In this document: in pieces, positions 32,804 through 41,623 of the stretch
Layout of the letters: every line of letters starts with the position of its first letter
How positions within the stretch are numbered: the stretch's first letter is position 1
NCBI RefSeq assembly: GCF_007995155.1
Contig: NZ_CP042593.1
Span: 1,220,001 to 1,284,000, forward strand
Length of the DNA stretch: 64,000 nucleotides
Reading direction: 5' to 3'
Source of the DNA: Cytobacillus dafuensis
GTDB lineage: Bacteria > Bacillota > Bacilli > Bacillales > Cytobacillaceae
The notes under the pieces: generated by a model
What the model saw: only the letters and a program-made list of their open reading frames with translations
Database searches by the model: none
Told to the model about the DNA's origin: nothing
Made by a program: the position numbers and the translations under genes

Positions 32804-34489
32804 TTAATAGTCTCTTAATACCCATTCATTTTTTGAAAAAGAAAGATCATCTCCAGAATCCAGTTTTGGATTCTGGATATACCAGCCGCGGGAATTTGTT
32901 GAACTATCGGTTCCATAGACAAACCGTAATTTCGTCGCATCACTAGGTATAGCCAATTCTTTCTTTTCCCAGCCATTGCTTGTGCCTGTAAATAGTGCAA
33001 GCTGGTGCCAACTGCCATCTCTAAAAATCTCTACGGTTCCGGAATCCCATACATTCTCAATCATATGCCATGTTGAGAATGTAAGTTTGGCATCCTTAGA
33101 TAATTGAAGGTCAGTTTCCATTACTCGATTTAGCTTGTCGCCATACCCTGCAAACCAAGCATCACTCTTACCAGGAATCGAGACAGGAATCGAATCAGCT
33201 ACATTTCTAGCAAATAAGCGACGGGTTTGATTCATGGACCCCATATTTCTAGACGGATGGACACGGTTGGTCAGTAAAATCGCTACTGTTTTATTGTTTG
33301 GGCTTACTACAATTGAAGTTCCAGTATACCCTGTATGGCCAAAAGAGAATGTACCTTCTGATAAAGCATCCATATACCAGCCCTGCCCTAGCTCCCAGCC
33401 AAGTCCATGGTCATTCCCAGGGAATGCAGTATTCTGGTTTTGTAGCAGCAATTGTACTGTTTCCGGCTTCAGGATTCTTTTACCGCCATACTTGCCTTCA
33501 TTAATAAAAATATGTGCAAGCTTAGCCAGGTCATTTGCGGTCGAGAACACACCGGCATGTCCAGCAACCCCATCCAATGACCATGCGTTCTCATCATGAA
33601 CTTCTCCCCACACGAGACCACGATTTGGTGTGGCCTGGTATTCAGTTGCCGCAATGCGGTGTTTCAAAGAAGCTGGTGGATTGTACATTGTATCCATCAT
33701 CCCTAAAGGTTCTGTGATATGCTCCCGAACGAATTCATCCTGGCGCTGTCCGGACAGGTGCTCAATTAACATTCCTAATGTAATCATATTTAAATCACTG
33801 TATTCGTAAGTCGTACCGGGTGCATTTTTCAACGGTTGGTTTAATACCAACTTCAGCCGATCTTCTCTTGAATTACCTTTTGAATATAAAGGAATCCAAG
33901 CAGTGAACCCAGAAGTGTGGGTTAACAACTGGCGAATGGTCACGTTATTCTTACCATTGGTAGCGAATTCTGGAATATGTTTTGCCACCGGATCATCGAG
34001 ATTGAATAATCCTTTTTCAAAAAGTACCATCACGGCCGTAGCAGTGAATATCTTACTGATAGATGCTAAGTCAAAAATCGTGTCGTTTTCCATAGGAATT
34101 GGATTTTCCATTTCGATAAACTTATCATCGGTGTATTGAGCTGAATAGCCATAAGCGTCATGTTTTACAATTTTCCCAGCTCTTGCTACAAATGTGACAG
34201 CGCCTGGCATTAATTTTTGTGAAATTGCTTGGTTCATAATTTGATCGATTTGCTGGAGTGGAGCTTCCACCATCCCGGCTCCTCGTGCAGAGCTTGGGTG
34301 AAGAACGCTCGAAACAGGGATGACAGTCGAATTCCATGTAAAGACAGGGTGTGGTTTCTTAGAGGGGAATGTGAGTTTTTCTTCCTTTTCAATCGTTGGA
34401 TCATTAGGGTGGTCATTGTTGGCAAATACTGTTGATGTGCCTAGTAGCATAGTGCAAACTGCAGTAATCATAAATGTATTTCTTTTCAT
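32804..34489 (-). CDS. amiE: N-acetylmuramyl-L-alanine amidase AmiE-like serine hydrolase (beta-lactamase fold)
   Basis: The product is 561 residues from the ATG at 34489, which follows AAAGGAGGGTAT; the longer frame upstream has no ribosome site. The signal peptide is FMITAVCTMLLGTSTVFA. The serine beta-lactamase-like domain has the SxxK motif Ser143-Ile-Ser-Lys146 (FDLASISKIFTA), a Tyr in YEYSDLN and GHTGYTG in place of KTG. The order amiE-nagZ-namZ matches B. subtilis, where AmiE (YbbE) cuts the lactyl-peptide bond of MurNAc-peptides after NagZ. About 115 C-terminal residues (DLQLSKDAKLTFSTWHMIEN, RDGSWHQLALFTG, then SRGWYIQNPKLDSGDD) form an added beta-rich, jelly-roll-like domain not seen in the B. 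subtilis protein of about 440 residues. It may bind the wall or sugars. Confidence 0.87.
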   Translation of the reverse strand: MKRNTFMITAVCTMLLGTSTVFANNDHPNDPTIEKEEKLTFPSKKPHPVFTWNSTVIPVSSVLHPSSARGAGMVEAPLQQIDQIMNQAISQKLMPGAVTFVARAGKIVKHDAYGYSAQYTDDKFIEMENPIPMENDTIFDLASISKIFTATAVMVLFEKGLFNLDDPVAKHIPEFATNGKNNVTIRQLLTHTSGFTAWIPLYSKGNSREDRLKLVLNQPLKNAPGTTYEYSDLNMITLGMLIEHLSGQRQDEFVREHITEPLGMMDTMYNPPASLKHRIAATEYQATPNRGLVWGEVHDENAWSLDGVAGHAGVFSTANDLAKLAHIFINEGKYGGKRILKPETVQLLLQNQNTAFPGNDHGLGWELGQGWYMDALSEGTFSFGHTGYTGTSIVVSPNNKTVAILLTNRVHPSRNMGSMNQTRRLFARNVADSIPVSIPGKSDAWFAGYGDKLNRVMETDLQLSKDAKLTFSTWHMIENVWDSGTVEIFRDGSWHQLALFTGTSNGWEKKELAIPSDATKLRFVYGTDSSTNSRGWYIQNPKLDSGDDLSFSKNEWVLRDY

Positions 34490-34551
34490 ATACCCTCCTT
34501 TATATAATTGACAAAATTGTAGGCGGATCTCCCAGATGTATACCAAGATTC

Positions 34552-34565
34552 TGGTAACGCTTACA
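34552..34565 (-). promoter_or_regulatory. Putative cre site (CcpA) upstream of amiE-nagZ-namZ
   Basis: TGGTAACGCTTACA matches the consensus TGWAANCGNTNWCA in all but two positions. It lies 63 bases upstream of the amiE start. Carbon catabolite control is expected for amino sugar recycling genes. Confidence 0.6.
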
Positions 34566-34755
34566 GTAAAAGCATATAGGTAATGGTGTACAGTAGTCTA
34601 TACAACATAAGTCTCATAACAGTCGTTTCTACATGTCAAAAGGATTACACCATTGGTATTATTTTTTGAAATTTCTGATAAGTAGAGCGGAATTATATTT
34701 CAGTAATTAGCAGAATGGAGTTAATTCTCTAAAAGATATGGACCATAGCAATATT
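34566..34755. other. Intergenic sequence upstream of amiE
   Basis: It would hold the minus-strand promoter of the recycling operon. I could not pick out convincing -35/-10 boxes. No frame is credible. Confidence 0.35.
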
Positions 34756-34807
34756 TAAACACTTCAAAGACCCCCAACCAAAATAGTTGAGAGCCTTTGG
34801 AGTGTTT
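34756..34807 (-). terminator. Terminator carried with the rpsI fragment
   Basis: On the minus strand AAACACTCCAAAG and CTTTGAAGTGTTT form a long stem five bases past the S9 stop. It looks like the native rpsI terminator brought along with the coding end. Confidence 0.65.
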
Positions 34808-34812
34808 GAAAA

Positions 34813-34872
34813 TTAACGCTTTGAGAATTGAGGAGCACGACGCGCACCCTTAAGACCGTATTTCTTACGCTC
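34813..34872 (-). pseudogene. Displaced 3' end of rpsI (ribosomal protein S9)
   Basis: The minus strand encodes ERKKYGLKGARRAPQFSKR followed by TAA, the invariant C-terminus of bacterial ribosomal protein S9. Immediately upstream (34873-34875) the frame meets a stop and the similarity ends, so only 19 codons are present. No rplM or other ribosomal gene is near. The segment includes the expected terminator. It may be an attachment-site remnant: the 3' end of rpsI is a known integration site of some mobile islands in Firmicutes. It may equally be a recombination scar. Confidence 0.85.
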
Positions 34873-34892
34873 TTATGAAATAGGGCCTGAAA

Positions 34893-34965
34893 TAGTGCCT
34901 GTAACCACTCGGATTTCGTCGAAAAACTTGGTTAATTCGACACTTTTCGAGGAGTGACAGGCACT
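34893..34965. repeat. Family E REP-like inverted repeat
   Basis: AGTGCCTGTAACCACTCG and CGAGGAGTGACAGGCACT pair imperfectly around a 37-base centre. Similar GTGCCTGTC/GACAGGCAC arms occur at 49731 and 61768. Confidence 0.65.
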
Positions 34966-34969
34966 GTTC

Positions 34970-35117
34970 TAAAGGTCCGATTGTGTTGAAAAGGATGAAA
35001 AACACGACAATAAAAGGTAAGTTGTTGAAAGTATATGAAGCTAAAAAGAAGTAAAACGAAACAGAAAACTTCATTTAGATTAATTACGGTGAACCGTACC
35101 ATAAGTAAATGAGGTTT
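34970..35117 (+). pseudogene. Duplicate of the dbpA 3' end plus family B repeat
   Basis: TAAAGGTCCGATTGTGTTGA to the repeat end matches 14969-15117 over about 148 bp with only some eight differences. In frame it encodes [20 protein letters not shown], then VYEAKKK and the stop, the exact C-terminus of DbpA with one change (K to R). No start or upstream domain is present. Positions 35065-35117 are family B copy 4. Confidence 0.9.
35065..35117. repeat. Repeat family B copy 4
   Basis: AAAACTTCATTTAGATTAAT, core TACGGTGAACCGTACC, right arm ATAAGTAAATGAGGTTT. The core palindrome is perfect here. Confidence 0.75.
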
Positions 35118-35150
35118 ATAAACCATTTTTATTCAATAAACGATGAGTAC

Positions 35151-35198
35151 GAGTGGATTATAGGAGTTGCTGTAGAAGCAGCTACCTATAATCCACTC
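35151..35198. repeat. Perfect long inverted repeat
   Basis: GAGTGGATTATAGG and CCTATAATCCACTC are perfect 14 bp arms. The loop itself pairs (AGTTGCTG/CAGCT). No strong T run follows, so it may be a bidirectional or weak terminator. Confidence 0.65.
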
Positions 35199-35218
35199 TA
35201 TTTATGTTTGTCTGAAGG

Positions 35219-35329
35219 ATGGAGAATGAGTTTTCAATTTATGGTTTAGATAATGGAAATGTATTAAAAGGAGATAAAGTTGGGTGTGGGAGAAAGTACT
35301 CATTGGGATCATGTAATGTTACTATCTAG
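35219..35329 (+). CDS. Doubtful 36-residue ORF upstream of phoX
   Basis: The frame starts ATG GAG AAT GAG after GAAGGATGG. The peptide MENEFSIYGLDNGNVLKGDK is unlike anything I know. Spacing to the next gene is 187 bp. It is probably a remnant or chance. Confidence 0.2.
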   Translation: MENEFSIYGLDNGNVLKGDKVGCGRKYSLGSCNVTI

Positions 35330-35516
35330 ACCTTCACATAAGACGATTGAACATTAGGACACAAAATTTTGAAATCCGTTTATTCGGTCTTTCTGAAGTA
35401 TTTTTACAATTCTTTAAATTTATTTACCTAACTATTAAAAAAAAACAATTAATTCTTAAAGTTCCCCAGTTAATCTACCAATGATAGAAAAATATAGATA
35501 GGGAGGAATATTTATT

Positions 35517-36953
35517 ATGGAAAATCAAACATCTAAAAATGGCTTGAACAGAAGAGATTTCTTAAAAGCGGGAGGAATGAGCACACTTGCTCTTACCCTA
35601 GGATCAACTGGAGTATTAGCACTTGGCTCCAAAGTATTGGCGGATACAACTAATAATCCAACCAGCGGCTTTGGCGGATATGGTCCATTAGTTCCGGATC
35701 CAAATGGCATTATTGATCTTCCAGAAGGCTTTCATTACAAAATTATTTCTAAAGAAGGCGGTCTAATGACTGATGGGCGAAAAATTCCTGGAGCCTTTGA
35801 TGGAATGGCAGCTTTTGAAGGTCCTAACAATACGACCATCCTTGTTCGTAATCATGAATTGGGGGGAGGCACAGCATTTGGAAGCAATCCTTATGATGTT
35901 GCTGCTCAAGGTGGTACAACGGCTGTAGTTGTAGGTCCAAATCGCGAAGTTATCGAAGAATATGTCACCTCTTCAGGTACAATCCGAAATTGTGCTGGTG
36001 GAGCGACTCCTTGGGGCACTTGGCTGACTTGTGAAGAAACACGTTCTGCGACACATGGATATGTGTTTGAAGTGGATCCAACACAGCCAGAGAACGACAT
36101 GTCTAGAACTCCAATCAAGGATATGGGGCGCTTCTCACACGAAGCCTGTGCAATTGACCCAGCGACAGGATATGTGTACTTAACAGAGGATTCAAGCCCA
36201 AGTTACCTTTACCGTTTTATCCCAAATGACTTAAGCCAAAAACCGGGCGCGTTACAAAAAGGCGGTAAGCTTTATGCGGCGGCGATTGAAGCAGTAACTG
36301 ATCCATCAGCAAGCACATTTAAAACAGGACAAAAATTTCAGATTGTTTGGAAGGAACTAGATCCTCATCTCTGCCGTGAGGATGCCGCTAAACATAATTG
36401 CATTAAGTTCAGTAGACTAGAGGGAGCGTTCTTCCAGGCGGGTGTCTTCTGGTTCGATGATACCTCTGCCGGAGAAAAAAATCTTGGGCGTATTTACCGC
36501 TATTTCCCAGCAACCAATACCTTGGAGCTTTTCTATGAGGGAACGGATGCACATGACATGGAATATCCAGATAATATCTGCATGACTCCTTGGGGCGACC
36601 TTTGGTATGCAGAAGATGGTTCAGGACAAGATCGACTTATGGGAATTACTCCAGAAGGAAAAGTCTATCCTTTTGCCGCCAATCGTCAAAGTGGATCTGA
36701 ATTGGCAGGACCTGTCTTCTCGGCTGATGGAAACACGCTTTTTGTCAATATTCAAACCCCAGGTCAAACCTTTGCCATTTGGGGACCGTTCCAACGCAGA
36801 AACTCTGCACGCGCAAGGGAAATGTCCTATGCTGTTCCTTCGAAGCATTTTGCACCGCAAGTTTCGGACAAACTGGCTCAAGTTGCCGAGAGTCAAGGGA
36901 TGTCCATTCTAGAAGCTGCAGCATTTGAGCGCCACGGAGTAAAGATGATTTAA
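35517..36953 (+). CDS. PhoX-family (DUF839) phosphatase-like protein, Tat-exported
   Basis: The product is 478 residues. Residues 1-43 form a twin-arginine signal (LNRRDFLKAGGMSTLALTLG), so it is exported folded. The mature chain carries the DUF839/PhoX pattern: LPEGFHYKIISKEGG, DGMAAFEG, LVRNHELGGG, GGTTAVVV, TPWGTWLTCEET, MGRFSHEACAIDPATGYVYL, TEDSSPSYLYRF and DNICMTPWGDLWYAEDG. PhoX enzymes are calcium/iron-dependent alkaline phosphatases releasing phosphate outside the cell; the exact activity of this member is inferred. The ATG follows GGGAGGAAT. The gene is alone and ends with a long palindrome. Confidence 0.85.
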   Translation: MENQTSKNGLNRRDFLKAGGMSTLALTLGSTGVLALGSKVLADTTNNPTSGFGGYGPLVPDPNGIIDLPEGFHYKIISKEGGLMTDGRKIPGAFDGMAAFEGPNNTTILVRNHELGGGTAFGSNPYDVAAQGGTTAVVVGPNREVIEEYVTSSGTIRNCAGGATPWGTWLTCEETRSATHGYVFEVDPTQPENDMSRTPIKDMGRFSHEACAIDPATGYVYLTEDSSPSYLYRFIPNDLSQKPGALQKGGKLYAAAIEAVTDPSASTFKTGQKFQIVWKELDPHLCREDAAKHNCIKFSRLEGAFFQAGVFWFDDTSAGEKNLGRIYRYFPATNTLELFYEGTDAHDMEYPDNICMTPWGDLWYAEDGSGQDRLMGITPEGKVYPFAANRQSGSELAGPVFSADGNTLFVNIQTPGQTFAIWGPFQRRNSARAREMSYAVPSKHFAPQVSDKLAQVAESQGMSILEAAAFERHGVKMI

Positions 36954-36984
36954 TCTGTTTTACAGGATTCATCTATAAAAAGGT

Positions 36985-37039
36985 GTAAGTCGGCTATACG
37001 TCGCACTGAAGTATGAGCAGCCACGTATAGCCGATTTAC
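36985..37039. terminator. Long palindrome downstream of phoX
   Basis: GTAAGTCGGCTATACGT and ACGTATAGCCGATTTAC are 17-base arms with one mismatch and a 21-base loop. The T tail is missing. It probably ends phoX transcription or protects its 3' end. Confidence 0.6.
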
Positions 37040-37189
37040 GCGGGGATCCGGATGACGGAAAACAGCTTAACGATTGATACATACAGATCCGGAGAAGCTG
37101 CAGCTTTTGCCACTTACACTATTATCCAGAAATGATAGCAAACCTAATGCGGTTGAAGATTTAGTGGCTAACTAAAATGGTAATTGAGA

Positions 37190-37701
37190 TATTGCACTTT
37201 CTTGGAGAAAGCCAATGGAATTCGACGATAAGGACCTTACACGCGGCTTCCGAATTATTGAGAAAAACGGTCGCTTAAGGTCAAATTGGAGTGTCTATGT
37301 TCCAGTAGAAGCAGAGAAGAACAACTTCAATATACTGTGAAGAATGTCAAAGCAGGTCAAGCCTAGATTTTGTAGTCCAAGCGGTTGATGAGCGCGACAA
37401 TTCAACTCCTAGCTTCGTAAACACAGAGTCTATTAAACCTATGGCACCAACCAATCCTACGGTTGACGATGGATTTAATACATATGGCTGGACGGATGTC
37501 CCTAGATATTCGGAACCAATAGATTATGAAGACAGTGTCAACAATGGGCAGACATGGAAGCAAGTAACGGCCAATCCACAGCCTGTAGGGGAAGGCGAAA
37601 TCCGAGCTGGTGCAGTGCAGGCTCGGGTAAAATCCAATGTCAATGATGATCAATGCAATCCCTATTCATTAAAGCACGATGGAAGTCACTCAGTATCTTA
37701 A
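37190..37701 (+). pseudogene. Decayed end of a secreted carbohydrate-active protein gene
   Basis: Several frames carry pieces of one protein. MEFDDKDLTRGFRIIEKNGR comes first, then LQYTVKNVKAGQ, followed by a one-base frameshift. LDFVVQAVDERDNSTPSFVN follows, then PMAPTNPTVDDGFNTYGWTD with YEDSVNNGQTWKQVTANPQ, ending at 37701. The last block resembles the small beta domain (DYEYSxDGGxTWxxVTxNP) found in large Paenibacillus/Bacillus glycosidases. Stops and shifts make the upstream part unusable. It lies directly before the GH92 gene and may be what is left of a partner enzyme. Confidence 0.65.
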
Positions 37702-37850
37702 TATAAGAGGATCTTAATACAAGGTTAAAGTATTTGTGTTCCAACAGTGACATTCCTGTCCATTTAGCAGAACACTCGTGCTTAAGTAAAAGATAGAACT
37801 ATAGGTGAATAAAAGATTCATAATTAATGAAATTGGGAGGACAGATTAAA

Positions 37851-40800
37851 ATGGGAAAAAAGCTTTTATCCATGTTTATGATCGTATTGATTCTATTGAC
37901 TATGATGGAACCATTATCGTCGGACTCCGTTATGGCGGTATCCGAATCCCATCCGCAGGAATCAAAGACCACGAATGTGGCTTTGAATGCGAAGGCGACA
38001 GCCAGCGGTCAATGTAATGAATATGAAAACCCTAGTTTTGCCGTGGATGGCAGAACCGATACGAAGTGGTGTGACAATTCCGGTACTGCTCAGAAATGGC
38101 TAGAGTTGGATTTGGGCAAAGAATACAACATTAACCAATGGGTTGTACAAAATGCTTGTATTGGTGAATCAAAAAATTGTCCTTACTGGAATACCAATTC
38201 ATTTCGTTTGCAGATGAGTGAAGACGGAAAGACATGGGAAGATATCGATGTTGTAAAGGATAACTATCAGACAATCGTTGACAGATATGTCCCTACGTTT
38301 AAAGCTCGTTATATTAGGCTCTATATAGATAAACCTTCCACTCAAGACTCAAACGCTAGGATTTACGAGTTAGAATTGTATGGCACAGATGTAGAACAAA
38401 CGCCTGCTTATCCGGAGATTAACAAAGAACCTGTAGATTATGTCGATCCATTTATCAACACATTGGGCGATAATGGTCAGACGAATCCTGGTCCAACAAC
38501 GCCTTTCGGTCTAGTGTCATTGGGACCGGATTCCGATGGTGGGGCATTTAGTGGATATTATTATCAAGATAAATATTTGAAAGGGTTTTCACACCTTCGA
38601 TTCAGCGGTGTCGGCTGCAGCGGTGCAGGTGGAAATATCTTGATGAAGCCTGGGATCGGTTCGTTTACGAATGACAGCAAAAAGTATAAAGAGAAGTACG
38701 ACAAAAACAGTGAGGAAGCATCACCTGGCTATTATAAAGTGAAACTTGAATCCGACATTGAAGTGGAACTGACTTCTTCGAAGCGTGTAGGATTCCATAA
38801 ATATATGTTTCCTAAATCACAAGATGGGTATGTGCTAATTGATCTAGCAAACTCATATGCAGGGATGCTAGATGCTAGTCTTAAGGTTGAAAATAACAAT
38901 GAAATATCAGGCTATATTAAGGGGCAAAATGTATGTGGTCATGGCTACTATAAAATGTATTATTCTATTCAATTTGATCAAGATTTCGACTCCTATCAGT
39001 CTTGGTCTGGCGATGCTGTCGGAGACGATGAGAGTCGCAGCGGCACAAAAATTGGGGTATTTGCAAAATTTGACACAAACAAAAATCAGGAGATAAAAGC
39101 AAAAGTTGGTCTTTCTCCAATTAGTGTAGAAGAGGCAAAATATGAAAGAGATCATGATATTCCGAATTGGAATTTTGACCAGCAACGAAAAAAGACGAGA
39201 AAAATTTGGAGTAATCTTCTAAACAAGGTAGAAATAACCGACAACGATGAGGAAAACAAGACGATTTTCTATACGCAGCTGTATCACTCCTTCCTTCATC
39301 CAAATAATGTAACAAGCTCAAAAGGCGAGTTCCGAGCGGCAAGGGATGAGAATACGATTCGTAAGACCTCAGAGTTTGGCAAGGACTTTGAATATTACTC
39401 AGGCTGGACGACATGGGATGATTTTAGGAAATACTCCTTGTATTCAATACTTGCTCCTCAGGAGTTTGATAATATTGTAAAATCTATGGTGGATGTATAT
39501 AAGACTAGAGGCTCCTATGTCCAGTGGGGGGAAGGGTACTGGCCAAGTCCGACTGTACGGAATGAATTTAACGGTGCGGTAATCCTTGATGCTTATACAA
39601 AAGGATTTGATGATTTCGACGCGTATACGGCGCTTCAAGGGATGGCTGTCGATACAGATCATTATGCTCCTAATAAAGTATCCGGAGCACTAGAGAAAGC
39701 ATACAGTGCTTATTACCCGATGAAGCTAGCTTCTCTTCTTGGAGACAAGCTAACCTATGTGAAATACCGGGAAATTGCGTTGTCTTATCAGGATCTCTGG
39801 AACCCAACACAGAAGGATGACCAACAAAATGTACGAGGATTTTTTACGCCGAATGCAGAAACAGTTGCAAGCGTTTCAAAGATCAATGAATTTGCTTATC
39901 AAGGAAATCTGTGGCATTACCGATGGTTCGTTCCGCATGATGTCCAAGGTCTGGCTAAACTAAGGGGGAGCTCTGGAAAATTAGCTGATGACCTAGAGTA
40001 TTTCTTTGAAATTGATGAATATATGGCAATCAACGAACCGGATATTCAAGCGCCGTATATGTTTAATTATTTGGGCAAGCCTTATTTAACCCAGAAATAT
40101 GTGAGAGAATACACGACAGAAGTAGTTACACAAAAGTACCATAACCATGGATTGTATGCTTTGCCGATCAAATCACGTGTATACCGTGCTGATCCAGAGG
40201 GGTATTTGCCTTCGATGGATGATGATGCCGGGGCAATGTCTTCCTGGTTCGTGTATAGCGCAATGGGGTTATTCCCTGGAAATCCCGGAGACCCTTACTA
40301 TATGATCGGTTCGCCTATCTTCTCTGAAATGACATTGCATCTTGAGAAAGGGAAGTCATTTACGATTAAGGCAAACGATGTATCTAGTAAAAATCGCTAT
40401 ATTCAAGAGGCGAAGCTGAACGGGAAAAGCTTTGATCAGGCATGGATCAGCTACGAGGATATTATGAAAGGCGGAAAACTAGAATTCCAAATGGGCTCAA
40501 CCCCGAACAAAGAATGGGGAGCTGACCCAAGTAAAACTCCTCCTGCTACGGATTTCACAAAAGAGGTCGTTGTAAAATTAAACAGCATCACTGCACCTGC
40601 TGACAAAACAGGGGGGGCAATCGGAACGGCGAAGACAGCGGACGCCCTAGGATTGCCAACGACAGTAGACTTGGTTACCGATTCAGGCAGCTTGAATGGG
40701 GTGGCCAAGGTGACATGGAATGTAGATGCTTCAGATTATGATCCTACGGTAAAGACTGTACAGACCTTTACTGTAAATGGATCTGTAACTTTGCCAAATG

Positions 40801-41288
40801 GGGTGGAAAATCCCAATAACGTGCCTTTGACAACAAGCATTAGAGTAACGGTTAATAAGATCCCTCAGTCTCAAATGACGGCAACGGCGACAAGTCAGGA
40901 AACGATTGGTGGAAATAATTCAGCATCCATGGCGATTGACGGAAATTCACAAACGATTTGGCATACAAAATGGGATAAATCTGATGTTCTCCCTCAATCG
41001 ATCACCTTAAATCTTGGAGGAACTTACCCAATCGATAAGGTCGCGTATTTACCAAGGCCATCAGGCAGCAACGGAATTATTACAGGATATAACGTTTATG
41101 TAAGTACAGATGGAGTGACCTTTACTAAAGTTGCAAGCGGAACTTGGGCAAACGACAATGCGGAGAAAGTAGCAACTTTTGATCCGACAGATGCATCATA
41201 TGTTAAGCTCGAAGCAACGGTAGGTGTAAACGGCTGGGCATCGGCCGCGGAGATTAGCGTCCTTGAAACAGTAAATGTAAAGAATTAG
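37851..41288 (+). CDS. Secreted GH92 alpha-mannosidase with F5/8C (CBM32-like) domains
   Basis: The product is about 1145 residues. The ATG at 37851 (MGKKLLSMFMIVLILL) is preferred because GGGAGG lies upstream at the right distance. After the signal peptide, residues about 40-190 are an F5/8 type C domain (ASGQCNEYENPSFAVDGRTD, TKWCDNSG). The GH92 unit spans about 200-880. Its signature runs through VDPFINTLGDNGQTNPG, PTTPFGLVSLGPDSDGGAFS and GFSHLRFSGVGCSGAGGNIL, with GYWPSPTVRNEFNG and MDDDAGAMSSWFVYSAMGLF later. GH92 enzymes are calcium-dependent exo-alpha-mannosidases. An Ig-like domain (about 910-1000) and a second F5/8C domain (about 1005-1145) close the chain. It probably trims host or fungal N-glycans outside the cell. 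No anchor is seen. Confidence 0.92.
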   Translation: MGKKLLSMFMIVLILLTMMEPLSSDSVMAVSESHPQESKTTNVALNAKATASGQCNEYENPSFAVDGRTDTKWCDNSGTAQKWLELDLGKEYNINQWVVQNACIGESKNCPYWNTNSFRLQMSEDGKTWEDIDVVKDNYQTIVDRYVPTFKARYIRLYIDKPSTQDSNARIYELELYGTDVEQTPAYPEINKEPVDYVDPFINTLGDNGQTNPGPTTPFGLVSLGPDSDGGAFSGYYYQDKYLKGFSHLRFSGVGCSGAGGNILMKPGIGSFTNDSKKYKEKYDKNSEEASPGYYKVKLESDIEVELTSSKRVGFHKYMFPKSQDGYVLIDLANSYAGMLDASLKVENNNEISGYIKGQNVCGHGYYKMYYSIQFDQDFDSYQSWSGDAVGDDESRSGTKIGVFAKFDTNKNQEIKAKVGLSPISVEEAKYERDHDIPNWNFDQQRKKTRKIWSNLLNKVEITDNDEENKTIFYTQLYHSFLHPNNVTSSKGEFRAARDENTIRKTSEFGKDFEYYSGWTTWDDFRKYSLYSILAPQEFDNIVKSMVDVYKTRGSYVQWGEGYWPSPTVRNEFNGAVILDAYTKGFDDFDAYTALQGMAVDTDHYAPNKVSGALEKAYSAYYPMKLASLLGDKLTYVKYREIALSYQDLWNPTQKDDQQNVRGFFTPNAETVASVSKINEFAYQGNLWHYRWFVPHDVQGLAKLRGSSGKLADDLEYFFEIDEYMAINEPDIQAPYMFNYLGKPYLTQKYVREYTTEVVTQKYHNHGLYALPIKSRVYRADPEGYLPSMDDDAGAMSSWFVYSAMGLFPGNPGDPYYMIGSPIFSEMTLHLEKGKSFTIKANDVSSKNRYIQEAKLNGKSFDQAWISYEDIMKGGKLEFQMGSTPNKEWGADPSKTPPATDFTKEVVVKLNSITAPADKTGGAIGTAKTADALGLPTTVDLVTDSGSLNGVAKVTWNVDASDYDPTVKTVQTFTVNGSVTLPNGVENPNNVPLTTSIRVTVNKIPQSQMTATATSQETIGGNNSASMAIDGNSQTIWHTKWDKSDVLPQSITLNLGGTYPIDKVAYLPRPSGSNGIITGYNVYVSTDGVTFTKVASGTWANDNAEKVATFDPTDASYVKLEATVGVNGWASAAEISVLETVNVKN

Positions 41289-41395
41289 CTTCTAAAAAAG
41301 AATTTATTGTATTGAATTCTGAATTTGAAGATAAGATTGATGAGGATTAATAACCAAAATAATAGGAAATGTTGAATTCTCAATGCCTGTAAATA

Positions 41396-41448
41396 AAAAC
41401 CTCATTAAGATACATCAATGGTGAACTGCATCATGTACAAAAAGGTGA
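41396..41448. repeat. Repeat family B copy 5, diverged
   Basis: AAAAACCTCATTAAGATACA, core CAATGGTGAACTGCATCATG. The right arm is degraded to AAAAAGGTGATTTG. Confidence 0.55.
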
Positions 41449-41462
41449 TTTGAATCCTTATA

Positions 41463-41507
41463 ATAAGCAAAAAAGAACCAGATTTGGTCCTTTTTTGCTT
41501 ATTTTTT
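41463..41507 (+). terminator. Strong terminator
   Basis: AATAAGCAAAAAAGAACC and GGTCCTTTTTTGCTTATTTT form a near-perfect 18 bp stem with an AGATTT loop and a T tail. Confidence 0.85.
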
Positions 41508-41623
41508 CAGCTCTTCCAATAGGTTTGTTATCGTCTCACTTGCTTCTTCTAAGGAGTTTTCACCATCTGAGTTTTCTGCTATCCATATATAGAAATCCTA
41601 AGGATAGGCTGGTAATAGATATA

